Below are positions 1 to 5,685 of a stretch of 7,046 nt of DNA, in pieces. Location: assembly GCA_029775955.1 (NCBI GenBank), contig JARVJW010000048.1, forward strand, positions 1 through 7,046, given 5' to 3'. How positions within the stretch are numbered: the first letter of the stretch is position 1; every line of letters starts with the position of its first letter. The notes below the pieces were generated by a model. The model was given only the letters and a program-made list of their open reading frames with translations. It made no database searches and had not been told where the DNA came from. The DNA is from Nitrososphaeria archaeon (GTDB taxonomy: Archaea > Thermoproteota > Nitrososphaeria > Conexivisphaerales > UBA164). Both the position numbers and the translations under genes were made by a program.

Positions 1-150
1 AAAACCTCAGAATATTCAGTGAATACATTGATAGAAGCAATTGATTATGGTAGGCCTGAGCAGATCCTACCATGGGACAGCTTTCCATTTGAACAGGTAA
101 GGGGATTAACCGAGTTTGAAAAGTTCCTGATAAATGAGCATTCATTTTAG
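1..150 (+). pseudogene. 3' fragment of an rve-type (integrase core) transposase
   Basis: Open frame entering from the left edge and ending at TAG 148-150, 49 residues. The stretch AIDYGRPEQIL (residues 14-24) followed later by GLTEFEKFLINEH (35-47) matches the pattern around the second catalytic Asp in rve/IS481-like transposases, where the family reads roughly YGxPxQ(I/V)(I/L)TDHGTQF and then xxFxxFLxxxGIxH. Here the TDHGTQF segment has become PWDSFPF, so the catalytic Asp context is destroyed, and the frame stops where the conserved GIxH would follow. The last third of such a transposase, with its catalytic Glu, is absent. I infer an inactive IS relic. The 5' part lies outside the window. 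The family is assigned from remembered motif patterns only; the precise IS family is uncertain. Confidence 0.55.
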
Positions 151-156
151 GAAGTG

Positions 157-212
157 TTGGCCATCCTCTTTAGGATGGGGTCAAGCTTCTCCTGATCAAT
201 CAGCTTGGCCAA
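157..212. repeat. Two abutting stem-loops with a competing outer stem
   Basis: Hairpin 1 is CCATCCT (161-167), loop CTTT, AGGATGG (172-178), a perfect 7-bp stem. Hairpin 2 starts at the next base: GGTCAAGCT (179-187) pairs with AGCTTGGCC (202-210), 9 bp with one G-T wobble and a 14-base loop. TTGGCCA (157-163) can also pair with TGGCCAA (206-212), which would enclose both. The structure follows the rve transposase fragment by ten bases and precedes the second transposase relic, so an IS end is the likeliest origin. A terminator or small structured RNA is possible, but there is no T-tract after it. Confidence 0.45.
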
Positions 213-249
213 ACAGGATATGCTGGCAATGTTTTTAATGATGTAAGTT

Positions 250-769
250 TCATACATGATAATTGAGGGGCTGTACCAGGTAATGATAGCTATTTACAAC
301 CTGCATGTGCTCTAGGGAATCACAGCATCTGATGCATGACGGCACAGGCTACTCCTTGACAGTCAACTATGCTAAGAAGGATATGGCAAAGGTCAATAAG
401 GAAAAAGCAGCTCTTTGCTTACATCTATGTCATAATTGACCTGAAGGATGTATATCTCATTAGGAAGTCAGAAATGAATGCCTTTGACAGGGCAATGCTA
501 ACATGTTGACACTGATACAGCAAGGCTTGGCAGGCACTACATGACATGTTTGGCGGGAATAGTCCCAAATTCAATGTTAAATGGTCCCCAGAAGTGGGGC
601 ACTATGAAAGAGTTTGTAATTAAATAAAATACCTGAACAATACCATCAAAAGAGCAATTCTGATGCTTTGCTGAAGATGCTGGTCATTGCCCAGAGGCGT
701 GATGACAGAATTGAATGCTATGCACTGGTTCATAATCTATTCAACTTTGATATGCAACCATGTAAGAAT
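250..769 (+). pseudogene. Frameshifted DDE transposase relic (IS4/IS5-like)
   Basis: No long frame exists, but pieces in shifting frames read as one protein. From 332 the frame gives MHDGTGYSLTV and a Lys-rich stretch, resembling the first-Asp region (DGTGYS). Near 414 it moves by +1 and gives AYIYVIIDLKDVYL up to TGA 507-509, resembling the second-Asp strand (xxxIDLxT). From 620 another piece reads IPEQYHQKSNSD and then QRRDDRIECYALVHNLFNF, very close to the C-terminal YREK-type block and the typical final RVLWHNLFNL of many archaeal IS transposases. The expected catalytic Glu after SNS is Asp (codon 662-664), and the residues that normally follow it are shortened. At least two frameshifts, several stops and the altered Glu make it inactive. 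The left limit is a guess. It is a different element from the 1-150 fragment. Apart from these two relics and the hairpins, 1-785 shows no gene. Confidence 0.65.
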
Positions 770-784
770 AGCGTCCTACACACT

Positions 785-803
785 AACAAAAAGCTTATTT
801 CGT
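785..803 (+). promoter_or_regulatory. Candidate archaeal promoter of gpmA
   Basis: A purine-rich BRE-like ACAAAAA (785-791) is followed by a TATA-like GCTTATTT (793-800), centred about 27 bases before the gpmA ATG at 824. That spacing predicts transcription starting at or next to the start codon, a leaderless mRNA. There is no convincing Shine-Dalgarno sequence (only GGT directly before the ATG). It lies immediately downstream of the transposase relic. Placement is by eye. Confidence 0.4.
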
Positions 804-823
804 TATAATTTTGAGTTTGTGGT

Positions 824-1447
824 ATGTCAATACTGGTTTTGGTTAGGCATGGCGAATCTCTGTGGAATAAGGAAAATAGATTCACTGGATGGGTTGATGT
901 TCCACTTACAGCAAATGGAGAGAGGGAGGCAAGAGAAGCTGGAAAATTGATCAGGAAAGCAGGGATAAAATTTAATGTTGCATATACAAGCCAGCTTGAC
1001 AGAGCTATAAATTCTCTTGCAATAATCATGGCAGAACTTGGGGTTAAACTTCCGGTTATAAAAGATTACCATTTGAATGAAAGAAACTATGGTGATTTGC
1101 AGGGGCTAAATAAGGAAGAAACAGCTAAAAAATATGGACAGGAACAGGTTCATTTGTGGAGAAGGAGCTATGATATTAAGCCACCTGGGGGAGAAAGTCT
1201 AGAAGACACACAAAAGAGGACGGTGCCATTCTTCCAGAAAACGATATTGCTGGACGTAACGCAGTACAAAAAAAACGTACTAGTTGTGGCTCATGGCAAC
1301 AGCTTAAGATCTATTGTAATGTATTTAGAAAGAATCAAGCCAGAACAGATAGTTAATGTCGAAATACCTACTGGTGTGCCAATTGTCTATCTATTAGATG
1401 AAAATGGAGAAATTGAATCGAAAAGGGTTCTGGGCAAGGTAGATTAA
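824..1447 (+). CDS. gpmA: 2,3-bisphosphoglycerate-dependent phosphoglycerate mutase
   Basis: Interconverts 3-phosphoglycerate and 2-phosphoglycerate in the cytosol during glycolysis and gluconeogenesis, through a phosphohistidine enzyme primed by 2,3-BPG. Residues 8-15 are the histidine phosphatase signature RHGESLWN, with His9 the phosphorylated residue. ENRFTGWVDVPLT (17-29) is the dPGM-specific block, Arg60 in SQLDRA binds phosphate, Glu86 in LNERNYGDLQG is the likely acid/base residue, PPGGESLEDT (120-129) follows, and His157 in VAHGNSLR is the second catalytic His. At 207 residues it is shorter than the roughly 250-residue E. coli enzyme, as in the compact dPGM subgroup; no key motif is lost. 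The ATG at 824 puts the first beta-strand at the N-terminus as usual. A GalT-like gene starts 26 bases downstream, so the two probably share a transcript. A more general histidine phosphatase is unlikely given the dPGM block. Confidence 0.93.
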   Translation: MSILVLVRHGESLWNKENRFTGWVDVPLTANGEREAREAGKLIRKAGIKFNVAYTSQLDRAINSLAIIMAELGVKLPVIKDYHLNERNYGDLQGLNKEETAKKYGQEQVHLWRRSYDIKPPGGESLEDTQKRTVPFFQKTILLDVTQYKKNVLVVAHGNSLRSIVMYLERIKPEQIVNVEIPTGVPIVYLLDENGEIESKRVLGKVD

Positions 1448-1473
1448 TTAAATGGCTTTTAGTTGACTATTGC

Positions 1474-2448
1474 ATGGTTGACCGCAAGTTTAACATAAAA
1501 TACGACTTTATTAGCGGAAATTCAAGCATAAACTGGTCTTTTCCAGAATTTGCAAATTGCCCTTTATGCACCGCAGACAAAGACCTAATATTTTCAATTT
1601 TCCGTAAATCAGGATATATAAAATTGAGCAGGGAAATTGGAGAAGACTGGAGTGTAGCTGTGATTGATCACCCTTCTCCCATTGTTGATGACAGTTATGA
1701 AGGAGAATGGAATGACTGGCCTCTTAAAAGCGAACCAGCCAAAGGCAGGCACTATGTGATTGCATTAGGAAAGGATCACATACCGTTTCACGAACTTTCG
1801 AAGGATACTATAATGGAAGGCTTATATGCTGCCCAGGAGGTTTACAAGAAATTTAGCGAGATAAATAGGGTTGTTTATATAATAATTTCACTTTTTTCCG
1901 CTAACGGTTATGATATTAAAGGCCATCCCCATTTTGACGTAATAGGTCTGCCATATATTCCAAAAATTATTGGAGACCAATTAAACGGTTTTAGGCAAAT
2001 TTATGAAGATAGAAATGAATGCCCAGTATGCGATATCATTAAATCAGAGGGAAACAGTAACAGAATAATATATAGTAATGAAAATTGGCTTGTGGTTATA
2101 CCGTGGTCACCAATGAAATATAATGAAATTCGCATATTGCAGGCAACCCATTACAAGCAGTTCCAGAAACTTACGCAAAAAGAGATTGAAAGTTTGGCAT
2201 TTATGTTGAAAGTTGTTGGAGCATCTATGGGCAAACTAAAAGGGCATGATTATTCAATAGCGTTTAATTTGCCACCACCAAAAAGGTCGACAAACTATTT
2301 TCATATGTATGTTTCCGTATATTCAACTCAAACAGTTGAGGATGCACTTTACAACGGCTACGGCATTCTATTAACTGATCCTGACAATAGTGTAAAGGAT
2401 ATTTCAAGGACATTTAGGGGGGTTCTGAAGGATTTTGTTGGGCTTTGA
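1474..2448 (+). CDS. Galactose-1-phosphate uridylyltransferase (GalT)-family protein, divergent
   Basis: A 324-residue protein with two HIT-fold halves. GalT moves UMP between UDP-glucose and galactose-1-phosphate through a uridylyl-histidine. Half 1 has CPLC (29-32), GKDHIPFHELS (99-109, like E. coli PDHSKTLPELS) and GHPHFDV (150-156). Cys29, Cys32, His102 and His151 therefore match the E. coli zinc ligands Cys52, Cys55, His115 and His164, and His153 matches nucleophile His166. Half 2 has CPVC (183-186), WLVVIPW (205-211), NYFHMYV (274-280) and a C-terminal stretch NGYGILLTDPDNS aligning with the GalT tail. Two differences stand out: the residue equal to E. coli Gln168 is Asp155, and the second metal site seems partial, since the HxH of GalT is HxY here (His277, Tyr279). 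The true substrate may thus be another sugar phosphate or nucleotide. It probably shares a transcript with gpmA. The fold is secure; the substrate is not. Confidence 0.8.
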   Translation: MVDRKFNIKYDFISGNSSINWSFPEFANCPLCTADKDLIFSIFRKSGYIKLSREIGEDWSVAVIDHPSPIVDDSYEGEWNDWPLKSEPAKGRHYVIALGKDHIPFHELSKDTIMEGLYAAQEVYKKFSEINRVVYIIISLFSANGYDIKGHPHFDVIGLPYIPKIIGDQLNGFRQIYEDRNECPVCDIIKSEGNSNRIIYSNENWLVVIPWSPMKYNEIRILQATHYKQFQKLTQKEIESLAFMLKVVGASMGKLKGHDYSIAFNLPPPKRSTNYFHMYVSVYSTQTVEDALYNGYGILLTDPDNSVKDISRTFRGVLKDFVGL

Positions 2449-2455
2449 TCATTTT

Positions 2456-2470
2456 GCAAATTTTTAAATA
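2456..2470 (+). promoter_or_regulatory. Candidate promoter of the pfdA-ftsY-udg operon
   Basis: GCAAATT directly followed by TTTAAATA (2463-2470) is a good BRE plus TATA match. Transcription would start near 2490-2495, leaving about 60-65 bases of leader that ends in a weak AAGG (2540-2543) before the TTG start. A second box, TTTATTAA (2519-2526), would instead give a leader of only a few bases. The sequence alone does not decide between them. The interval 2449-2556 has no other gene. Confidence 0.45.
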
Positions 2471-2556
2471 GCTCTACAAATGAATGTGGAAGTTTTCTTG
2501 AAGTGACTTTTTAGAATGATTTATTAATGCGTTAAAATTAAGGAAATAGGTATAAA

Positions 2557-2985
2557 TTGTCTTCTGAGTTAGAAACGAAAATAAATGAACTAGCAAATCT
2601 GATAGGGGTCTTAGAAAACTACTATGAAAGTATAATGTCTAGAATATACCTTTTATCACAGGCACTTGAAGATTCAACAGCTGCTTCAAATGCTATCAAG
2701 GCATTACCTGAATCTGAAACATCAGAAATCGTGCTCCCGATTGGAGGTGACATATATGTGCAGGTTAACTATACGCCAGACAGTAAAATTATGGTAAAGG
2801 TAGGGGATGGAGTAGTAGTTGTAAGGAGCAAGGAATCTTCTCTAGCATTTTTAAACAGCAGAATAGAAGAGTTTAACAAGGCACTTACCGCTGCGCAGGG
2901 AGATAAAAATGAAGTGGAAAACAGGATAAAGCAGGCAAGACTTGAGCTTAATGACCTTATGAAAAGATCAGAAAATGTTCGATAA
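2557..2985 (+). CDS. pfdA: Prefoldin alpha subunit (GimC alpha)
   Basis: Subunit of the archaeal prefoldin hexamer (two alpha, four beta), a cytosolic chaperone that catches nascent or unfolded chains between coiled-coil arms and passes them to the thermosome. The 142 residues fit the family: an N-terminal coiled-coil helix (about 1-45), a central four-strand region with IVLPIGGDIYVQV (58-70) and KIMVKVGDGVVVV (77-89), and a C-terminal coiled-coil helix (about 95-140). The double beta-hairpin core marks the alpha rather than the beta class. The start is TTG: the frame has a TAA at 2539-2541, no ATG or GTG lies between that and TTG 2557, and the first in-frame ATG (codon 27) would delete half of helix 1. 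It overlaps ftsY by 11 bases, an arrangement in keeping with the frequent pfdA-ftsY pairing in archaea, and suggests coupled translation. Confidence 0.92.
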   Translation: MSSELETKINELANLIGVLENYYESIMSRIYLLSQALEDSTAASNAIKALPESETSEIVLPIGGDIYVQVNYTPDSKIMVKVGDGVVVVRSKESSLAFLNSRIEEFNKALTAAQGDKNEVENRIKQARLELNDLMKRSENVR

Positions 2986-3865
2986 ACTTAAGAAAAGCTT
3001 CGGGGAATTTATAGATTTAATAAAGGGGAATAAAATAACACAGAGGGATATTATAGACTATTTTGAAAAAAACAGGTATGAATTATTGGAGACAGACCTT
3101 TCCCTGGAGGTAATAGAATATATACAGCAGTCAATGATTAAAATGGTAGTGTCAGGCCGTTTTGAAGGTATAGAAGACAAAAAAGGTGCCACCCTGCAGG
3201 CTTTAAGAGATTCTATTTCCGAACTATTTTCTGAGCCAATTAATTTTGAAAATATAATTAAAAGTAGCAGATCACCTTATGTCATTACATTCCTTGGCAT
3301 AAATGGCAGTGGAAAGACAACTACTGTAACCAAGGTTGCAAAAAAACTAAAAGATGAGGGTTTTAAAGTAATAATATGCGCAGCTGATACCTATAGAATT
3401 GGAGCAATAGAGCAGCTTTCATACCATGCTAAAACAATAGGTGTTAAGGTTTTTACAAGGGAATATGGCTCTGACTCTGCATCAGTGGCAAGAGACGCTG
3501 TTGATCATGCTAAATCAAATGGTTATGATGTTGTGCTTATTGACACAGCAGGAAGAATGCAGACAAATGACAATTTACTTGAAGAACTTAGCAAACTTGT
3601 AAAGGTTTCAAAGTCAAACTTAAATATATTTGTTGGGGATGCACTATCCGGTAATGACATAATAGATGAATCAAGAGTTTTTCTCCAGAAGCCTGGCTTT
3701 GATACCTCAATCGTTGCTAAAATGGATGCAGACACAAAAGGAGGGTCTGTAATAAATTTAGCATGGGCAACTAGGAAGCCAATATCTTATTTTGGGGTAG
3801 GTCAGGGATATAATGATCTAATATCGTTTAACAGGGAATGGCTTTTGGAGCGTCTTTTGTCTTGA
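2975..3865 (+). CDS. ftsY: Signal recognition particle receptor FtsY
   Basis: SRP GTPase at the membrane that docks the SRP54-ribosome complex and delivers membrane or secreted proteins to the translocon. The 296 residues form a helical N domain (about 1-95) and a G domain: GINGSGKTT P-loop (108-116), AADTYRIGAIEQL (136-148), DTAGRMQ (190-196), GDALSGND (221-228), AKMDADTKGG (248-257) and the FtsY-type end GVGQGYNDL (274-282). There is no acidic A domain, as is usual for short archaeal FtsY; the Lys-rich start (FDKLKKSF) may help lipid contact. The G4 motif, usually TKxD, reads AKMD here: Thr changed, while the specificity-giving Lys and Asp remain, so GTP binding should hold. The ATG at 2975 lies inside the end of pfdA with no clear Shine-Dalgarno sequence, and the stop overlaps the udg start, so all three genes are probably co-translated. 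Confidence 0.95.
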   Translation: MFDKLKKSFGEFIDLIKGNKITQRDIIDYFEKNRYELLETDLSLEVIEYIQQSMIKMVVSGRFEGIEDKKGATLQALRDSISELFSEPINFENIIKSSRSPYVITFLGINGSGKTTTVTKVAKKLKDEGFKVIICAADTYRIGAIEQLSYHAKTIGVKVFTREYGSDSASVARDAVDHAKSNGYDVVLIDTAGRMQTNDNLLEELSKLVKVSKSNLNIFVGDALSGNDIIDESRVFLQKPGFDTSIVAKMDADTKGGSVINLAWATRKPISYFGVGQGYNDLISFNREWLLERLLS

Positions 3866-4530
3866 GCGATTCACTGCTTTATGATGAAATAATTTCATGT
3901 AGAAAGTGTCCTAGACTGGTAAATTATAGGGAATCAGTGAAGGAAAACATTTCAAAAACGGCAAATTACTGGAAGAAACCGGTGCCAGGTTTTGGAGATT
4001 TAAATTCAAAAATTCTGATAGTGGGTTTGGCACCTTCTGCACAGGGAGGCAACAGGACTGGAAGGGTGTTTACTGGAGATAAATCTGGAGCATTTCTCTT
4101 CAAATCACTGTATGCTGCTGGCCTATCAAATCGCCCAGTATCTGAGGGCCCTGGAGATGGGTTGGAATTAACTGGTGTTTATATAACTGCTGTAGTTAAA
4201 TGCGCGCCTCCAAATAATATGCCAACGGATGATGAATCATTAAGATGTTCTTCATTATTTTTGATGCGTGAAATAAAAATGATAGAGCCCAGAACAATCA
4301 TAGTTCTGGGTGGGTTTGCATTTAAATGGACTATGATCACACTTGACAAAATGGGTTATAACGCACCAAGGGGAAAATTTGCACATGGTACTATATTAAA
4401 GATTAGTAAAAGCATGGAAGTTATTTGTTCTTTCCATCCATCGCCGCAAAATACCAATACTAGGAGGCTCACGGAAAAGATGTTTCTTAATGTGCTCGAA
4501 AACGCTAAAAAATTTGCTTTACAAACCTGA
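3862..4530 (+). CDS. udgB: Family 5 (UDGb-type) iron-sulfur uracil-DNA glycosylase
   Basis: Cuts uracil, and in this family often hypoxanthine or other deaminated bases, from DNA to start base excision repair; deamination is a constant burden in hot or acid habitats. Numbered from the TTG at 3862 (222 residues): CRKC (13-16), KCAPP (Cys114) and LRC (Cys129) give the four 4Fe-4S cysteines; GLAPSAQGGNRTGRVFTGD (55-73) is the active-site loop typical of family 5; HPSPQNTNTRRLT (192-204) is the second active-site block. Family 4 enzymes have GExPG in place of GLAP, so family 5 is favoured. The usual family-5 loop as I recall it is GLAPAAHGG; here Ala to Ser and His to Gln changes are seen. TTG 3862 is chosen over ATG 3838 because it overlaps the ftsY stop as TTGA, has GGAG (3847-3850) upstream, and puts CxxC near residue 13. 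The ATG would add eight residues. Confidence 0.88.
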   Translation: MSDSLLYDEIISCRKCPRLVNYRESVKENISKTANYWKKPVPGFGDLNSKILIVGLAPSAQGGNRTGRVFTGDKSGAFLFKSLYAAGLSNRPVSEGPGDGLELTGVYITAVVKCAPPNNMPTDDESLRCSSLFLMREIKMIEPRTIIVLGGFAFKWTMITLDKMGYNAPRGKFAHGTILKISKSMEVICSFHPSPQNTNTRRLTEKMFLNVLENAKKFALQT

Positions 4531-4672
4531 GATCAACGATGTCAGGAAGTGGGCTGAATTTAACGAAAATAAGGGCTCTGGAAACCATTACAATGATTGA
4601 CATGAGAAAATAGATCATAAAAAGGTGAAAGCACTGGATTATATAGGGACCAAGGGGCGTACCAAAAAATAA
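4490..4672 (+). pseudogene. Short ORF broken by one stop, possible gene relic
   Basis: ATG 4490 lies inside the end of udg in another frame. It reads 36 codons, including KPEINDVRKWAEFNENKG and GNHYND, to TGA 4598-4600. The same frame continues HEKIDHKKVKALDYIGTKG to TAA 4670-4672. Both halves have a protein-like, charged composition, and a single TGG-to-TGA change would explain the break. I do not recognise a family. It may be chance or the remains of a small gene; the remainder of the 4531-4805 gap holds only the nadE promoter and A/T-rich sequence. Confidence 0.25.
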
Positions 4673-4769
4673 GGCTATTTGAAATTGTTGACAACTGATA
4701 AATTTATGGCAATACACAATAATATTTTTGTTATGCACCTAAGCTGTGGCTTAACGACGCTAAAATTTT

Positions 4770-4784
4770 GAAAAACTTAATTTA
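4770..4784 (+). promoter_or_regulatory. Candidate nadE promoter
   Basis: GAAAAA (4770-4775), a BRE-like element, is followed by CTTAATTTA (4776-4784), centred about 26 bases before the nadE ATG at 4806. This predicts transcription starting at the start codon (leaderless); the bases before the ATG (GGTTTAAAT) contain no Shine-Dalgarno sequence. TAAAATTTT at 4761-4769 is a weaker alternative box. Confidence 0.45.
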
Positions 4785-4805
4785 CAGGCTGTAAATGGTT
4801 TAAAT

Positions 4806-5618
4806 ATGGAAAAAACATCATTAAGGGGAATCGCATTTGACCTTATAGTGGATAGCGTAAAGCAATTTATAAAGGGATACAGCAACAAACATAAGTTCGT
4901 TGTTGGCTTGAGCGGTGGACTTGATTCCACAGTAACGACATGGCTTGCAAGTCTGGCGGCAGGTAATGATAATGTACTTGGCTTAATAATGCCAGATAAC
5001 GATTCAACTCCACTGGTAGATATTGAAGACGCACAAAAGGTTGTAAATCTACTGGGAATAAACTCTAAGCTAATATATATTGATCAAGTGTTGCAGGCAT
5101 ATAAGATGAAATTAAATCCAGACACCAAGGCTCTTGGAAATTTGAAAGCGAGAATAAGGATGTCATTTTTGTATACATTTGCAAACAGTGAAAACAGAAT
5201 AGTGCTTGGAACAGGAGACAAGAGTGAAATTTATCTTGGATACTTCACCAAATATGGTGACGGTGGTGTTGATATCCTGCCAATAGGAGATATTTATAAA
5301 ACTGAATTGCAAGAGCTTGCTTCATACTTGGGGGTACCTAAAAATATAATAGTAAAAAAAAGCAGTCCCAGATTATGGCAAGGACAGCTAGCAGAGAACG
5401 AATTAGGTGTAACATACGACGTTGTGGACAGAGTGCTTTATAGATTAATAGATAAGCAAGAAGATAGCAAGGTAATTATAAAGGAAGAAGGAGAAAAGGC
5501 AAGGTTGGTGATTGAGCTTTGCAATATGAGCGAACATAAAAGGCTAATGCCTCCTATTGCATTTATTTCAAAATCAACAAATAACCAAGCCATGAAAAAA
5601 ATTCACTGCAGGGCATAA
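4806..5618 (+). CDS. nadE: NH3-dependent NAD(+) synthetase
   Basis: Amidates nicotinate adenine dinucleotide to NAD with ATP and ammonia, the last step of NAD synthesis, in the cytosol. At 270 residues it has only the synthetase domain, with no N-terminal glutaminase (nitrilase) domain, hence ammonia as nitrogen donor. Motifs: PP-loop SGGLDST (36-42) binding ATP phosphates, GNLKARIRM (111-119), GTGDKSE (135-141), YFTKYGDGGVDILPIGDIYK (146-165), SSPRLWQGQ (186-194) and the terminal HKRLMPP (244-250). All are as expected. About 20 residues follow HKRxxPP (to NNQAMKKIHCRA); they show no known motif and may be a lineage-specific tail. The gene stands alone behind its own promoter, 275 bases after udg and 67 before the TGS gene, so an operon link is not evident. 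Confidence 0.94.
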   Translation: MEKTSLRGIAFDLIVDSVKQFIKGYSNKHKFVVGLSGGLDSTVTTWLASLAAGNDNVLGLIMPDNDSTPLVDIEDAQKVVNLLGINSKLIYIDQVLQAYKMKLNPDTKALGNLKARIRMSFLYTFANSENRIVLGTGDKSEIYLGYFTKYGDGGVDILPIGDIYKTELQELASYLGVPKNIIVKKSSPRLWQGQLAENELGVTYDVVDRVLYRLIDKQEDSKVIIKEEGEKARLVIELCNMSEHKRLMPPIAFISKSTNNQAMKKIHCRA

Positions 5619-5640
5619 TAACCTTTATTGCAGCAGCACT

Positions 5641-5656
5641 AGGAATACTTTTAAAT
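5641..5656 (+). promoter_or_regulatory. Candidate promoter of the TGS-protein gene
   Basis: AGGAATAC followed by TTTTAAAT (5649-5656) is a good BRE/TATA pair, centred about 33 bases before ATG 5686, giving a leader of a few bases at most. A T-rich run at 5659-5670 follows and may instead help end the nadE transcript. AAGGA (5672-5676), nine bases before the ATG, is a possible weak ribosome site, but it would be transcribed only if the start lies further upstream. Confidence 0.4.
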
Positions 5657-5685
5657 TGCTTTTTTAATTTTAAGGATAAAATCAA

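Noticed and set aside
687..950. Plus-strand frame of 87 codons running into gpmA
   Set aside because: It is out of frame with gpmA and with the transposase relic, and its last half is the shifted reading of the gpmA start.
730..1029. Minus-strand frame of 99 codons across the gpmA start
   Set aside because: It is antisense to a clear dPGM N-terminus with its RHGESLWN motif; the product has low-complexity hydrophobic content and no recognisable domain.
4598..4600. TGA recoding (Sec, or Trp readthrough) in the ORF at 4490-4672
   Set aside because: No SECIS-like structure was seen, the ORF has no recognised family, and TGA acts as a normal stop for galT-like, ftsY, udg and the TGS gene here.
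4505..4738. Minus-strand frame of 77 codons in the udg-nadE gap
   Set aside because: Cys-, Phe- and Ile-rich translation of A/T-rich DNA, with no motif, no promoter and no ribosome site.
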